From assembly GCF_000224145.3 (NCBI RefSeq), contig NC_020179.2, positions 674,571 through 738,570 of the forward strand: 64,000 nt of DNA, given 5' to 3'. Both the position numbers and the translations under genes were made by a program. The notes beneath the pieces are model-generated. The model was not told the origin of the DNA and ran no database searches. It worked only from the letters and a program-made list of their open reading frames with translations. Position 1 is the stretch's first letter. Each line of letters starts with the position of its first letter. The DNA comes from Ciona intestinalis. Its lineage: Eukaryota > Chordata > Ascidiacea > Phlebobranchia > Cionidae. Positions 38,913-52,664 of the stretch are shown in pieces.

Positions 38913-41900
38913 ACACATAAACGTACATACGAGGTACAGTGGTGTTGTTAACACAAACAAAATCGAAACGATTCGCCAATAATTTGAGACATATACAAAC
39001 GCAAGGGTATAGAAATGGCCGACACGTCTGCTATAACATATAATATAAATGGTTGCTTAATAAAATTATTTGTCGATACTGTACAAACACTTTCATGGCT
39101 TGAGTATTTACTGCAACATTATTTTAGTCGGCGAAGGGTGTCTTGTACACTTCATTTTTTGTTTGTTACCTTATATACAGAAAATATCGTTTATAAACAT
39201 GAAAATTCGCAGGAAACGGCGGTCGAAAAAACACAGTGTAAAACTCGATAAACATTTTACAAAGGAAACTGCAAAACATAGTTGAATCTATTTGTATAAC
39301 CATAAAGGAGCGTTCCAACTAAATGTTAAAAGGTGATATTTAAAAATGGGTAACTGACAGTGTAAACTGACCGTTTGTTTATCTCCCCCGGTTCGACCGA
39401 TAACTCTCATATAGGGACGATCAAACGATCGAATTGCTACTTGGGCAAAATATGAGGCAAACCGTGGGGATAAGAAGGGTCGGCGACCGCTCCGTTTCTT
39501 TGTTTCTTTTTTAAACCCATGTTTAACCATCGGACCTCGCAATGATGGCATAGTAAACAATATATCGAACGGGACAACGATGCCACGCATTTATTTACGT
39601 GGTGTGCTTTGAAACGACTTGGAAAGTTTAATTTTCGAGCGGTGTCCGATAAGACAACGGCGTAACGGATTCAACCCTTAGCTAACAAATGAAGGTTTGT
39701 TTTAGTTCATTCTGTGTGACCGCAAATAAACCAACGCCCTGACGCGTTTCCCTGCTATATACCGGGTATATAGGTCGCTTTAAATGAGCTGAAATTTCCA
39801 CAGAACGTATCAGACCGCTGTCAGAATCCGCGCAGTGCTGATTAATTGCTTTTAAATACCAACAATATGGTTTTCGTTGTTTCTCCAAGGCATTGTTTAC
39901 AAATTATTGAACGCAATCAGTATTTCATAAAACGGACGTTTCACACGCGGCATAAACAACGCAATTATATTAACACGTCGTGTTATTATTTAAGCCCACC
40001 AAAAGATAATTCCAACCAAAAACATTGCATGTGCTCAAAATTTACGTTTTCAGAGTATTCGATATATTGAAAATCTGAAAATCTGCTCATTTAAATTCCG
40101 GTGCAAAAAGTGGAATCCAGTAAAACCGCGACCTCTATACGTTTCGAACTTTGGACGAGCTCAACTAAGTCCGTCCCCAGGCTCAAAACATAGATAAATA
40201 TCTTTGTTTAGACTTCATATATACGCCCTTATGGCTGTACACACCGATAATTAATAATAAAACCCGTGTGGTTTCGTCTTGATACATAGTGCTAACACAT
40301 TTCCCAGGGTCGAAGTCAAGTTTATTGGTAATGTGGTCGGCGTCTGCCTGCGAGAGTGCACGTATACGGCTATTATTAAAGCGACTATACATGTTTCGGA
40401 AACCCTAGCGATTAGGAGCGTGAAGTGCGATAAAAAGGCCCAGGACCGGCCCTATAATTGCTACCACGTATTATGAAACATGTCAAAACGCTTCCTTTCT
40501 AGGAAATGTGATTTTGCAAAACGCCCCAGCGTAATTTACTATCAACAAGCAGTATACGTTGAAATGCATCGGCAAATACACTGGTGGCTAAAAATATGAC
40601 ATTTTATGTTTATTACTGATTACAGAGATTAGCCGCGTTTGGCGTTAAAAACGAAAAAGTCTTGGAAACAAATCGTTCGTGGCCGCGTAATGTTAACTAA
40701 ACAATAGATGCGTTATTTACACTTCAACTTTTTGGTTATAACGCATAGTAATTAGCTCACGTTTTACGCAATTCGGGATTTCCGCTAAAAATTTATTAAA
40801 CAATCAACAAAAAGAGAATGCGCCCTTGAGAATCGACATTATTTCTAGCAGAACGGAGTTGCGAGTCATTTTCCATTTGCCCTATAAACCCTATGTGTTT
40901 AGAACAACTGAAAGTGAGGTTTCAACCGCTTGATTCTATACTCAACGCCCATTACACGCCCGTTGGTAAATACATGTGCATGTTAGTCAAATATAACGAG
41001 CAATTCTCTCAACCCTAACGTTCAAGGCCCACCTGCTGTAGCCTATATAGCACCCATCACTAATTTACTTAGTGCTATTTGGACTCCGGTCGCGGGCTTT
41101 TGATTGTTTTAACCTACAATACTTATATCACGTATTTCATGGAGTCTGCAAACATATACAGCCCCTACAGCGCAAACGGTACCATGGGTTTTGTAAAACA
41201 AACGAGAAAGAGGTTGCTGGTACCAAGAAACGAGCGTCACATTTGCTATTTGATATTTCGCAATGCTTCGTGTGTATTTATCCACGTTTAATTGCAAAAT
41301 AAAACATATACTTTGTGTCAAGTGAAAGCGATGATTATACTAGAAACAAAATGGCGAAATTTTACCGAAATTACATTCAAATGTATTTTTGATCGATTTC
41401 AATATTAAACTCTGCGGCGCCATCGCTCGGGCATTCCTCCACGAGTGCATTGGGAGCACATCGCAAACTCATTTCACTTTAAAGCGTTTATTTGGGGTAT
41501 AAACCAACGACTAACACCGGAACAAACTACTGCATCATATATTATACAAAAAGTTTCAATAGCGTCAAAATATTTAAAGATTTTCTCGCTAGTGGGGATT
41601 GCCTAAGCGAGGCGACAACCTTTCGCTGCTACCTTTTCGTGAACCAAGCAGACTCAAAGCTAGTGGCAACCCTAGACCGCCACAATTTAATTACACCCCC
41701 TTATTTCGTAGAACCTTATCGTCGACGTGTGAGGTAGCCGAGTGTTCACTGACGAAAATTTTATGAGTTCTTAGAACACTGCACCCGTTTGCGAACCGAG
41801 TACACGCATCTTTCTGCTCGTTAGACTACGATAAGAGTTAATCAAAACCACACTTGTTGTTACGAGCACGCTGTGCTTTACCGCTGCTTTAGTGCAAAAG

Positions 41901-44579
41901 TCAGACGGGGGTAAAATAAACGATCCAATTTGAAAACCGTTTCAGAAGTAACCGACAGATCTTTTGTAAATTGAAAAATCGCAAACACGCTTAGTCGGCA
42001 CTTCGGTAACCATTGTACATTGAAATAATGCGTCTGCTTGTAGGGAATTCCACATTCTGTAATCATTGCATTCCGGCGCTTATAAATTACGAACCGCGCG
42101 CGTCTTAATCTAAATTGCGACGTTTCTCGCTTTAGTCCCATTTACCACGTTAGTTTTCTTGTGTTGCTTTGCTAGTTGTACAGTAGCTAAGTTAGTATAT
42201 ACATATATGGTTTAGTTAGTGTGTGTATTTATAGTTAGGTGAGTATGCGTTTAGTTTGTCTATATTTACCATTAACCGTTTGTTTTTACGTAGGCTACTG
42301 TTAAACTATGTAGGTGTATGAAAAGTTAGTTTAAGCTTTATTTAATAAATTAGTAACTGCTGATTGTTTTAGCGCTGTAGTTAACGTTCTCACTCGAACG
42401 TTCGCTAAAACTAACTTTATCGGAGTATTTGCGAAATTTTTCTAAATATTCATAAAAAATAACTTTTAAAAATAATTTAAAGAAAGTCTTCGTATTATAA
42501 AGCGACATTTTTTGGGCGGAAAACTGTAAAGGAATGCATTTCTGAATGTAGGACATATATAGGCGTTTCAGCAGTAATGCAGAGTGTTTATATTCCGTTA
42601 ATGTTTGAGGTTTCGCCTATCTTTGCATACGTTGCACGACGCCCATTATTTGTCTGATAACAGCCCGTTTTGCAGTGGGGTAAAACGGGTGGCTGGCGGG
42701 ATTAGATCGGTCGGATTAATGTTAAATGCGGCTGCGAACGTGTTTGGGGGATAAGCCGACCACTGAGTCACGACCTAAAACTTCCCCAGCGTTACTTCAG
42801 AGAAACATGGACGTACATAGATTTAAAATAGCGGCCTTGTCGAATATTAATCCGGTTTTAAAGCGCTTTTATCAAGAGAGACGGTTTAAGGAATTATGTT
42901 ATTGTTTAGGGCATCGCCTCATGCTAAGCAAACACTCTAATCAGATAAATCTCCGAAATCCATTATAATGTATTCTCTACAAGCTTAATTGTAAGCGGCT
43001 CACTACTGGCATTGGTAGCCGTCAATTGCACGTTTTTCGTGTGTTTATTATGCTATGATAAGTCCGAATGTAGAATCCACAATTCCCTTTGCGATGTACC
43101 GGAAACATCCCAAATGGTGACCGAAGCGATCAAAGTTACGTCACGAACAGGCAATCGGAACGTCACAATAGCGTTGCGCGGAAGCAATATTTGACAAATT
43201 CAAATAACTTGATCGAGCTCCAAAAATCGGCGGTCGCCCTTCCCGAAATGGCGAACTTTATCCTTCAAATGCCGCATTGTGACGTCAGGGAGTGTCATAA
43301 CCTCGGCAAGGCGGGCCGTTTTAGGGTGGCAATGACGTAGCGAGCCGGAGCTTATTCGTCGGTTTTATTTGTGTTTTGACCGCAATTTCTGCACCTAGCC
43401 CACTGAACCCATGTAGACATTGACGTGTATACGAACACTGAGCTATTTATATAACTCCCTCTCTCATGTTTCGTTCCATGTTTTCAATTTATTCTATTTC
43501 TCCTTGCATACGTCAATCCCCTACACAAACAAACATTTATAAAAAAAAACTATTTTCCAGGTCTTCGTTTCGCTGCAGTCGACCACGATCGGATTCTCTG
43601 CCGCAAGGTGCGCTAGAGAGCCAATACTCACATTTACGCGCCTTTTTTTTCGCCCAAACTTTCTGTAAATTGTATTTTTAACATTTTACTGACATCACCT
43701 GTTCTTATAGTTCCATAACATACTATTATTATCATTACACGCACACATTCCAATCTGCACATTTCCTCGTCTGTTCCCTTACTGTCGTTATTCTGTAATT
43801 CGTTTATATTTTGTCCGTATCTGCTTGGGTCTTATAATAAACGCATTCCAAAAAAATGACTTTTTTATTTTTTTATTTTAATATTTTTCGTAAACGTCTC
43901 GCCTTATCGTTTATACGAATAATAATAGGCTAAAAGGAGCTGTATACATTTTTATGCAGTTTGCTAAATTAATATACAGTACAATAAATAATGGTATTGC
44001 GCCAACACATTATAACAACGAATAAAAAGAGTTCATAGCGTCGCTCTATGCGTATCCACTTTGTATTAACTAGAAAAAAAACGCGTTTAAATCGACATGA
44101 AAATATAAAGGATTTTAATTAAGTGTACTGAAACAACACGCCGAAGACATTTAGACACGCCGCAATCGAGCTTGGGTAATATACTGAAGAAGTACATTTA
44201 TTTGTTAAACTTTTTTTGTGTTTAAAAAGATAGGAAATAAAACAGTATGTGTTTTGAAAATCTTATACTTAATTCTTAAAATCAATAAAACAGTAGCGGG
44301 TAGCCTATATAAAGGCTACATATGTTTCTCCTTTCTTCTTGTCCAAATATCAAAGCAGACATCGTTTTCTTTTGTCCCACTGTGTCTATCAGTAAGCGAA
44401 AGTTCAAGCTTTGATTTCAAAATATCCACGCAACGCTGTGGAGTGATACCTTGTACCATGTACGTAGAAACACCAACGCTCTGGTTTTGTGGTCCCATCT
44501 TTTAACAGTAGCTTTAGAATCCAAACTATACACAATACACCTTAACTAAAATAGTTTAACTTATGTATACAATATATAT

Positions 44580-44770
44580 ATAAAAGTGGAAAAAATGAGA
44601 CACCCTTTAATTTTATTTTCTTATCTCATTTAGTAGTAAACAAAGAACATAAACAAATTACAAAACCGTATCCCCACAACTCCAATAAACCGATGTTAAT
44701 TTTTTTAAACACAATTAGGATATTTGGATATTTTGTGCTAAAGGTGTCCCGTCTTCCCCACAGCACCACA
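44580..44770. mobile_element. MITE, G-rich TIR family
   Basis: Left end ATAAAAGTGGAAAAAATGAG, right end CCGTCTTCCCCACAGCACCA; interior as in the other copies. In the spacer downstream of Phox2. Confidence 0.8.
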
Positions 44771-45501
44771 TAAAGAATTGCTTTGCATTATAATATAAGT
44801 CATACATGCAAATCTGTTTTTGTTTTCTTAGCAGTATTAATATACAACTATGTTAGTATATGTAAACACGCTGTACCTATATATATATGGACCACATACT
44901 ATATACAGCATATAAGGTATATGCCTTTGTATATTGCCCTGTGCGTATTTCAAAGTATTAAAAGAACGTAATTCAAGCAACAACATAAAAATGTAATGCA
45001 CGTTTTCCAGTACAACAGCATAGGCGACGAAAATTGCAGGCGGTAAAAAACAACGGTCATGAGTTTTAGAGAATATTTCGACACGAAACGGTTCATATAC
45101 GTCAATGCATTAAATGATTAAAACGGATTAGAAGCAAATAAAGGCAGTGAAAGGCTGCACATATATCAGCTCGTTCACATTCACTATAAATGTCACATGT
45201 TTTATTAAACAGACATGTCGTGGTAGGATAAGATTTGTCGGCTTTTTAAAAATAAAAGGAAAGTTTGTGAAAATCACAGGTGTTTTTAATTACAATAACA
45301 TTTAATGGTTTATGTTTAAAAAGTTTAAATCGTGTTCGTTTGTTATAATAACAGTACTTAATCAAAACGCAGCGTTATTACTTGGCTTAAGGTCGTTGTG
45401 TATTTCAGTATTTGTTTATATCTTGTATATTTAGGTTTATTTGTGATTATTGTATGGCCTATAGCTGCTATATTTACTGCAAGTGTTATCATAGAATGTC
45501 T

Positions 45502-48500
45502 TCAGTTTAACTTATGGCTCTGGTTAATTGTCGCAGAGCAAGAGCCAGAGTTAATTGGACTCTGATCCAGAAACATATTTCTGCTCTGTTTGTTCCCGAC
45601 TCCGTTGGTGAACGATTTGTCGAATCCACCGTTAGGCCCCGGCAGTGGATTCATTCTCATTACGCTGCTTTGGTATGACGTAGTAGTTGACGTCACGGGG
45701 GATGATGACGTCATCAAAACTGCCGCAGCGGCGACAGTAGAGCACCCGGGTGTGTTACGCGTTAGAACGGATAGGACATCGGCGAAAGGAGTCGTATTTA
45801 GCGGGGTGGCAACGTTGTTACCCCCACCGGATAGGAACCAAGACACCGATGATGAAGTGTTGTGCTGTGATCGGTTGTGACCTGTATAGTCAAAGGAATT
45901 GGTGCAATGTCAAACAAATCCGTCCAAATTTATAAAAGAATTTTATTTATCCTCGCGTAACGGGGTATCGACACTTGTTACTACACGGATGTTCTGTTTC
46001 ATACACCTCGTACTCGTTTACGAGTTGCCACTCATGTAACTTTGTGGTTGAAAAGTTTTGATAAATTTTGATTTTTTTGTCTCTTTTTCGTTAAAGTGTT
46101 TTTTTGTTAAAATTGTCTAAAACCCATAATGGTAGCAGCACCGAGCTTCGAACCCTTAACTTTATAGGTACCTTGCATGAACTGTTGATTGCTGTTATAA
46201 CTTGATCCTGATTGTCCATGGTTTGGTAACATCAAAGATTGGATTGGTTTACCGCGAAAACCGGGCGGTGACGTCATTTCTGACGTATTATGATGGGATT
46301 GATGCGTGGTGACGTCATCAGATAGCAAACCGGAATTTTCGGTTATGTTTTCGTTTCGAACAGGAGTGCTAATTTGTTTTTTACCTGTTGTATATTATAT
46401 AAATAGGAATGAGTGTTATAGTTATAATTCATTGGAGGGCATATTTAGAAGTTATAACACGGGTGTTTTGTTTCATACACCTCGTGCCGTCTTACAAGTT
46501 ACCACGTGTGTAACTATTTAGATGTTTTTTGCATGATTAACAATCTGGACAACCCATTAGTGACCGCCAAGTTGAAACAATTGCCGTTAAGTGTTACGTG
46601 TCTTGCCTAAGGAAAGTCACAGCATCGCAAGTTATATATTAATTTATTTCACAACGAAGCTGTCCCTTATAAAAATAAAAAAGTATTAATTAAACAAGAT
46701 AATTTGTAGTTTAAGATATCTCTAAACCCACATAATAAAGACAAAAGTGGAAAAACGTACCGACTATGCTTGCGAGCTCTGCAGCGCTACCTAGCAGTGA
46801 GTTTTTAAGGGCCATGACGTCATCCTGACTTGAATGATGATCTTGGTTTGTTTCTTCCATCATTGCTCCACTGCTTACTGAGCTAATAGCTGGATATAAT
46901 AGAACATGTCATTTAGTATTGTAGGAATGAAAGAGTATATTTAGGTATATCAGTATAATGTTGGTGTTTTATGAATATTAGTTTTTAAAAATCACCCACA
47001 AAGTAACATACGTGGCAACTTGTAAGCTGGCACAAGGTGTATGAAACAGAACATCCGTTTTTGACGGCTGTCGTTTTCCTGCCACGCGAGGATAAACCAA
47101 GTTACATATACATACATAAATTTTTCCCCTCTATTGTGTTATGTTATTTATATGCTCTGGTGCATTCAAAAACCACCATGCGTTACGAAACCGCCATTAT
47201 TTCATTTCCGTTTGTTTACTGCAAAGCTAAGATCAATGTAGCTATTTTTATTTGTGTGCAGCAGAATAAGCTGTTGGAAAGTGTTAGAGGTTGATTGTTA
47301 GGGGATTAGTGGTTATGGGGGTTAGTAGTGGTAATGATAACTACAGCGTTTACGTCATTGGGCAAGCCAGTTAGCGGAAATTGCTCCAACGAAGTAGTCT
47401 CGTCGGAATCGTCAGATAACCATTAAGAAAACCAATCACAAACTTACATACGTGGTAACTCATAAGCTGGCATGAGGTGTATGGAACATAATACCTGTGT
47501 TATAACGTCATGAATTCATTAAACTATACATCTCTTGCTCTTACCTATATCTTCCATAGGACTTGCGGAACTTATCATATTTTCCGAGTTGTTTATGGAC
47601 GAGATATTGTTGGGAGAAGAAGGGGAACTCCCAGGAGAATGTATGGGTTGAGGTTGTTGTTTTGCTCGCTCCATTTTTCGCCATTTTGCTCGACGATTTT
47701 GAAACCAAACCTAGAATTGATGTGTGGGTATTATAGACTGAGGTAAGACGTATATTAATGTATGAAAACATCGTATTCGTGTTTTTAAGAATTAACAACG
47801 TATTTTACAGTTGTGACAATACAATATACGGTTATATAAAACAAACATCGTCGGCTTTAAAATGCGGTTTTATCTTTTTTTTGTTTAAAAAGGATAATTT
47901 TTTTATAAAGAATTTGGTAAAATGGCAAAACAGCAACATTATTTAAATTTATTTTTTATACCTAATTGCCCTTTTCTTGTATGCGCAAAATTTTGGGCGC
48001 AAAAATGTATTCTATAAGTATGTGGGTAGTGATATACGAATCGTTTTACACATAAAGATTACCAGCAATAGCCAAAAAATCCGTACTAATTTACCCGAAA
48101 GCAATTTGAAACAGCTTGTACGTTCCAGGGGGTAATAATTAATTTATAAAACCGTGAAAAATCATTTCCCTGAAAGCTTGTAAACCACACAGTTTGGGTA
48201 CGTCACTGTTATATTAGGAAGCAATTTTATTCTCAGTTTCTACGTAGACTATCGATCCGGTTTCGACAAGGATAAGCAATTACCTTCGATTAAATTAGGG
48301 CGACATCAAGTGTTTGTTAATCGGCTCTGGCCATTTTTTGGTTACTATATCTTGAATTCATTTTACGCTTAAATTAATAACATATCAATTAGGTATGTGG
48401 TAATATTTCATTCTATATAGGTAATTCAATAGATCTTGTATTTTGTGTAATTTATTATATCTGTTTTACGTTTATTACCACATTGTTTTGATGGAAAAAT

Positions 48501-50918
48501 CAAATAAAAAATTACCAGGTATTAAAATTGCTGTTTTCTTGCACTAGAATTAAGCATTTTTTAAATGTGTAACGAAAAAACTGCATAAGATAGAAAATGA
48601 TATACGCGAAATAAACAGTTCAGAACTATTGGTAATATTGTATGTCGCAACAGTTAGACAACACCAATAAATCGTTCGTTTACACAAATCGCGTTATTTC
48701 AATACAACTGTTACCTGCACTCTGGCTTCAGTGAGATCAATTTTTAGCGCAAGTTCTTCTCTTGTATAAATATCCGGGTAATGAGTTTCGGCGAAAACTT
48801 TTTCAAGCTCTTTTAACTGGGAGCTTGTGAACGTAGTCCGGATGCGACGTTGCTTCCTCCTTTCGTGGAGTCCTCCGTATCCCCCGGTGTGTTGATGGGC
48901 CGTCTCGGTGAAGAACTTACAAGGTACTGTGAGAAAAGAAGTTTAGACGACGCTTTGGCGCAGTGGGTTTTATCGTATGCTTCTTCTAGCCCAGGTGCAA
49001 TGGGTTCAAGGCTCGACGCTGCTACCGTTGTGGCCGCGTGTGCCTTTGCGCGAGTCAAACTAAGTTATGAACGTGATAAGTGGTAAGCGGGGGGAGGTGT
49101 GTGAAACAGACTAACCGAATTGTAATGACTAGCTGTCGTTGCCCTTATAAAATACATTAATTCAGCAAATTTAACATTAATTTTTATTTATTTTTAAATC
49201 CACGTGGATCATTTCTAACGGTGTTGACTTATTTAATTTATTTCATAAATTGCGTTTTATTATTAACAAACCTGTTTTTTCTTTATGTTTTTACATATAT
49301 CGCTATAGGGGTACAACAATGACTTGATTTAAAAAATAAATACTAGAATATGTAAGTTATGCCAATTAAATACGTGTGCTATAAAATACATATTTACAAA
49401 AATTAACTTCTTTTTATTGAATTTCTAGGTAAATTAGCCTTTTTTTCGTTCTCCTATTAAAACCCATATATCTCGCAGGTGTGTGATTATTTATTCTCGT
49501 TAAAATGGCGACAAGCTCGTAAATCCTGTATCAACCGACCGCAGTAATATTTATTGTTACCAGGTTTCCTATCTTTAACATGATCTACATATACTAGATA
49601 CCACGCCATGTGTTTAGTAGCGTAAGATCACCTCGCGCGTATCAATCATCGTTAAACTGACAGCATAAGTGTGTCTATGCTTACTATAAGCTTGAAACTC
49701 CCTTTCTAAGTTTCGTACACATTTGTATGCGCTTCACCAACGTTTTAACGATTTAGGTGACCCATAGTATTTTATAAAATTATGCTAAAAAAATAGCTAA
49801 AGTTTTAACATGCAGCTGTCCAGTGGGTAATAGTCATATAGTAGGTTGGAAGAAGATGGGACACTTTTAGCACAGAATATCCAAATACCCTGATTGTGTT
49901 TTAAACGAGTAACAACGATCTATATAGTCGTGAGCATACGGTTTTATAATTATTGGAATTTTCTTTGTTTACTGTCAAATGTGACGAGAAAATAGAATGA
50001 ATGGATGTCTAATCTTCTCCCACCCTACTATAATAAAACACGCCTGTTGCTTTTATATACCAGGCAAATTACTATACAAAAAAAAACTATTATAAATTAT
50101 AAAATCCATTTAAAATAGGGTATAATTGACTGCTTTATTCACCTGAAGAATATGGCGACTGATCCCTTAAGCTGTTGAGGCCGTACGCGGCCGCTGTAGG
50201 CATCGGTGGCTGGCAGTTTCCGCCACCAAAACTGGAGTTCCGGATCGGGACTGTCGGTGTATAAGCTGACGCGAAGTTGCTCTGAGAGGACTGCACATAA
50301 TGTTATTGAATTTTATTATATAAATAACTCGGATTTAAAATTACCGTTAGCTTAACAGCATTTACAGACATTATTGTTTGGATTATAAGAATATGCGAAG
50401 ATGCCAATGAATAAAAATGTTAAATTGAAATTGAAAAATAAAATAAAACGAATGTTGCAAGCTTAACTCTTCAGATTTAGATAATAAACTTATTGTAAGG
50501 TGGGGTAAGATGGGACGTGTTTTACTTTCTCTTTCTGGTTCTATTTAGTAGTAAACAAAGAACAATTACAAAATTATATAACCGTGGCCCTGCGGCTCTA
50601 AAAGCGGGTTGTTATTTGTTTAAAACAGGAACAAGTAATATGGGATTTTAAGTGCTAACGATATCCCATCTTACCCCACAGCACTATAAAGCAATTTTAC
50701 AAGATCAAAAATATTTCGAATTTCTCAGAAATTAATATATTTTTAGATCATGCGTGGTAAAACAATGCACCACAAACCTGGGCGTGGGCGCATGAGTTAA
50801 AGTCCCCATATGGAGTAGTAACGTAAGGCTGGTGTGGATCGTTATTAGCTGCCGCAGCTACCATACAGGCAGTCGTGTCATAATTTGTGCCAACCCCTAA
50901 ATACGCAGGGTAGTCCAT
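45502..50918 (-). CDS. PHOX2: Phox2 paired-class homeobox transcription factor
   Basis: Phox2 proteins specify visceral and branchial motor neurons; in ascidians the gene is known from cranial-like motor neurons. Seven exons, 5' to 3': 50778-50918, 50143-50290, 48715-48926, 47545-47710, 46761-46889, 46172-46384 and 45502-45890 (stop TGA), 465 residues with consistent phase. The N-terminus [21 protein letters not shown] and [28 protein letters not shown] follows vertebrate PHOX2B ([48 protein letters not shown]). The homeodomain spans about residues 122-181 ([53 protein letters not shown]) with Gln50 and the common 46/47 intron. It has AKWRK where vertebrates have AKFRK. The last exon contains [12 protein letters not shown], matching PHOX2B PFASVLSSLQR. 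A read-through frame past exon 6 to 46107 is SINE sequence and was not used. Five TGACGTCA octamers lie in exons 5-7. Confidence 0.93.
45950..46160 (-). mobile_element. Composite SINE, minus orientation, in Phox2 intron 6
   Basis: Tail 'ctgtttcatacacctcgtac', 'tcgtttacgagttgccactc', and a tRNA-like head at the right end (reverse of 'gggttcgaagctcggtgctg'). It starts about 12 bases after the exon 6 donor and creates a false open-frame extension of Phox2. Confidence 0.8.
46450..46645 (-). mobile_element. Composite SINE, minus orientation
   Basis: 'ttataacacgggtgttttgt', 'ttcatacacctcgtgccgtc', then middle 'acaacccattagtgaccgcc', 'aacaattgccgttaagtgtt' and 'cttgcctaaggaaagtcaca'. In Phox2 intron 5. 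Confidence 0.8.
46985..47110 (+). mobile_element. SINE tail, plus orientation
   Basis: 'acaaagtaacatacgtggca', 'acttgtaagctggcacaagg', 'tgtatgaaacagaacatccg', 'ccacgcgaggataaacc'. In Phox2 intron 4. Confidence 0.8.
47340..47512 (+). mobile_element. Composite SINE (middle and tail), plus orientation
   Basis: 'gggcaagccagttagcggaa' and 'attgctccaacgaagtagtc' (middle), then 'ggtaactcataagctggcat' and 'gaggtgtatggaac' (tail). In Phox2 intron 4, near exon 4. Confidence 0.78.
48985..49160 (+). mobile_element. Composite SINE (head remnant plus tail), plus orientation
   Basis: Head 'aatgggttcaaggctcgacg' and 'ctgctaccgttgtgg', then tail 'gtggtaagcggggggaggtg', 'tgtgaaacagac' and 'ctgtcgttgccc'. In Phox2 intron 2, about 60 bases upstream of exon 3. 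Confidence 0.8.
49838..50033. mobile_element. MITE, G-rich TIR family, complete
   Basis: Left end TAGTAGGTTGGAAGAAGATG and right end CTAATCTTCTCCCACCCTAC. In Phox2 intron 2, about 110 bases from exon 2. Confidence 0.85.
50497..50688. mobile_element. MITE, G-rich TIR family, complete
   Basis: Left end TAAGGTGGGGTAAGATGGGA, right end CCCATCTTACCCCACAGCAC. In Phox2 intron 1. Confidence 0.85.
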
Positions 50919-52664
50919 CGTTATGTTTTTTTTTTTTTCAACTGTAAAAAAAAGGTTTTATTTTGATTTTTATAATTTTTTTTACATGGATAGGTTGGTT
51001 AGCAAATAGTGTTAAAAATTATCTTTAAAAAATGATTTCTGCCTGGGGCAATTCTCCCTTAAGTTTTGAACTTAATTTGTTTTGCTTTAATAATCACTTT
51101 ATTTCGGCGTTTAGGCCACTACTGTCGCTTTCCAGGTTCTATAATCTAATCCTTGTTAGCCATACAAATGCAATAGAGACGCTGCTTTCGGAAAACGAAA
51201 TTATTTGTTTATTACGTTAGCCGATCTATCGAAACAGCATGAGCGAAAATTTGTTGAAAATCTAACTTATCTAATATAAGTGCTGAGACAGATTGTCTGT
51301 AACTTTCCAATCATAACTGCATAATCGCAAAATCCAATTTTGCACCTAAACTGCATTAGGCCACAGCAATGACTCGACGCTTTAGCTCTGTCTTCCCAAT
51401 AACGTTAGCTTTCCCGATATAAAGTCAATTGGCCTTTCCCCTTTTTTCCCACCAATGATTCGCCTCGGGTCGGAACCCTGGCACGCGTTATGATCAAATT
51501 GGATTAAAATCCGGCCGGCAAAAGCAACGGTACCGCAAAATATGTTTGCAGATTCTTTCTTTAACACATAAACGTTTACACATTTATATCTCGAAATGTA
51601 TTGGATTTAATTTAAATCATCGTTTTTTATACCAAAAATCTATAAAGCTACTCAAAATGTTAAAAACACCGTAATATAGCCTACGTTTTTTTGAATGTAT
51701 GAAGATATTCCAAAGCATAAGGAATTATTTTTGTTTAGAAATACTTAGTTAGTTTTGATTAATATAGTTTAAAACCGTCGATTTCGTTACTTAAAGAGTT
51801 TTGTTAATTTATTTAAAACATTACAAAATGTTGCATAAACATATATTTTTTGTTCTAAAATTTAAAAGTGTGGAAACTGTTTCTCAGTTTTTTGTTTAGT
51901 CCTCCCAGAACTAAAAGCGCCAGGTGCTGGCCGACGAGTGCCGCCGCCTTTACTTAATAAACTCCATTTCGAATCGAATTCTAATGACATTTCTACCGAC
52001 TCGGGAACGTCAGCGCACCGAACATAACTAGGTTAGAATTGACTCAATGTTAGCACTCACGTATAACACAGTGTTGGCTTTTTATCGAAGAAACCTTGGA
52101 TTAAGTTGATTCCGCGCCTAATTGCTTCTCGTGAGTGCGTTATTGGCTCCCTCGCTTAACTGTACGAGCAGTGACCGTCTCCATTTTGTTTCAGCAACCC
52201 CTTAAAGCCTAGGTTTTGTATTACTAGAAGCGTTGAAATAAAAAATATTTTTCCCAAAAAATTAATAAAGTATTTTCAAACCAATCAGATTTTGGTGAAA
52301 TTTTTGCTTTTAAATGCTAGCATCAGAATTTGAATGTAATAAACGTTATTTTCTCAAGCGAATTAAGTTCATTAATCATAATATGTGTTTGCCAGGCTGG
52401 TTACACTAAACGGCCATGGGGTTCCTTTGTTTGGGTGTCGCATTCGGAACTTCAGGCAATTATCATCTAATTCCGGAATCGTTATAACGCCTCATTGAAT
52501 ATCTAAGCGTTAAAGTTGAAATGAGTTTATTTCCATTAGTTGGTTGTCTGTTATAATTAAACACCATGAGAATTTTCTCACCCACATATCATTATATAAC
52601 GTGTAGTTAAAATACTATGACCAAACCAATATATTTATTGTGTATTCGGCTAAGCGTTTAGTGT

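Larger units (their letters stand above)
37793..45501. other. Large gene-poor spacer (7.7 kb) between the ZNF827-like gene and Phox2
   Basis: Both flanking genes point into this region, so it holds their 3' UTRs. AATAAA at about 38030 fits the zinc-finger gene. An ATT microsatellite lies at about 38189-38206. MITEs are at 38707-38912 and 44580-44770. Short open frames here have no recognisable domain or splice context. The stretches 39.3-40.5 kb and 41.9-43.4 kb are repeat-free and comparatively complex, with TGACGTCA at 43280-43287, and could hold long-range enhancers. No gene was supported. Confidence 0.5.

Noticed and set aside
38059..44505. Several short open frames in the spacer between the zinc-finger gene and Phox2
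   Set aside because: No domain, codon bias, splice partners or conserved motif; many use non-ATG starts or overlap MITEs.
46107..46328. Open frame ending ..[11 protein letters not shown] as the Phox2 C-terminus
   Set aside because: Its last part is SINE head sequence in reverse orientation, and splicing at 46172 to 45890 restores the conserved PFADVLSVL tail.
45502..50918. Drgx or Arx rather than Phox2
   Set aside because: [20 protein letters not shown] and the N-terminal and C-terminal motifs match Phox2; Drgx has [20 protein letters not shown] and a different tail.
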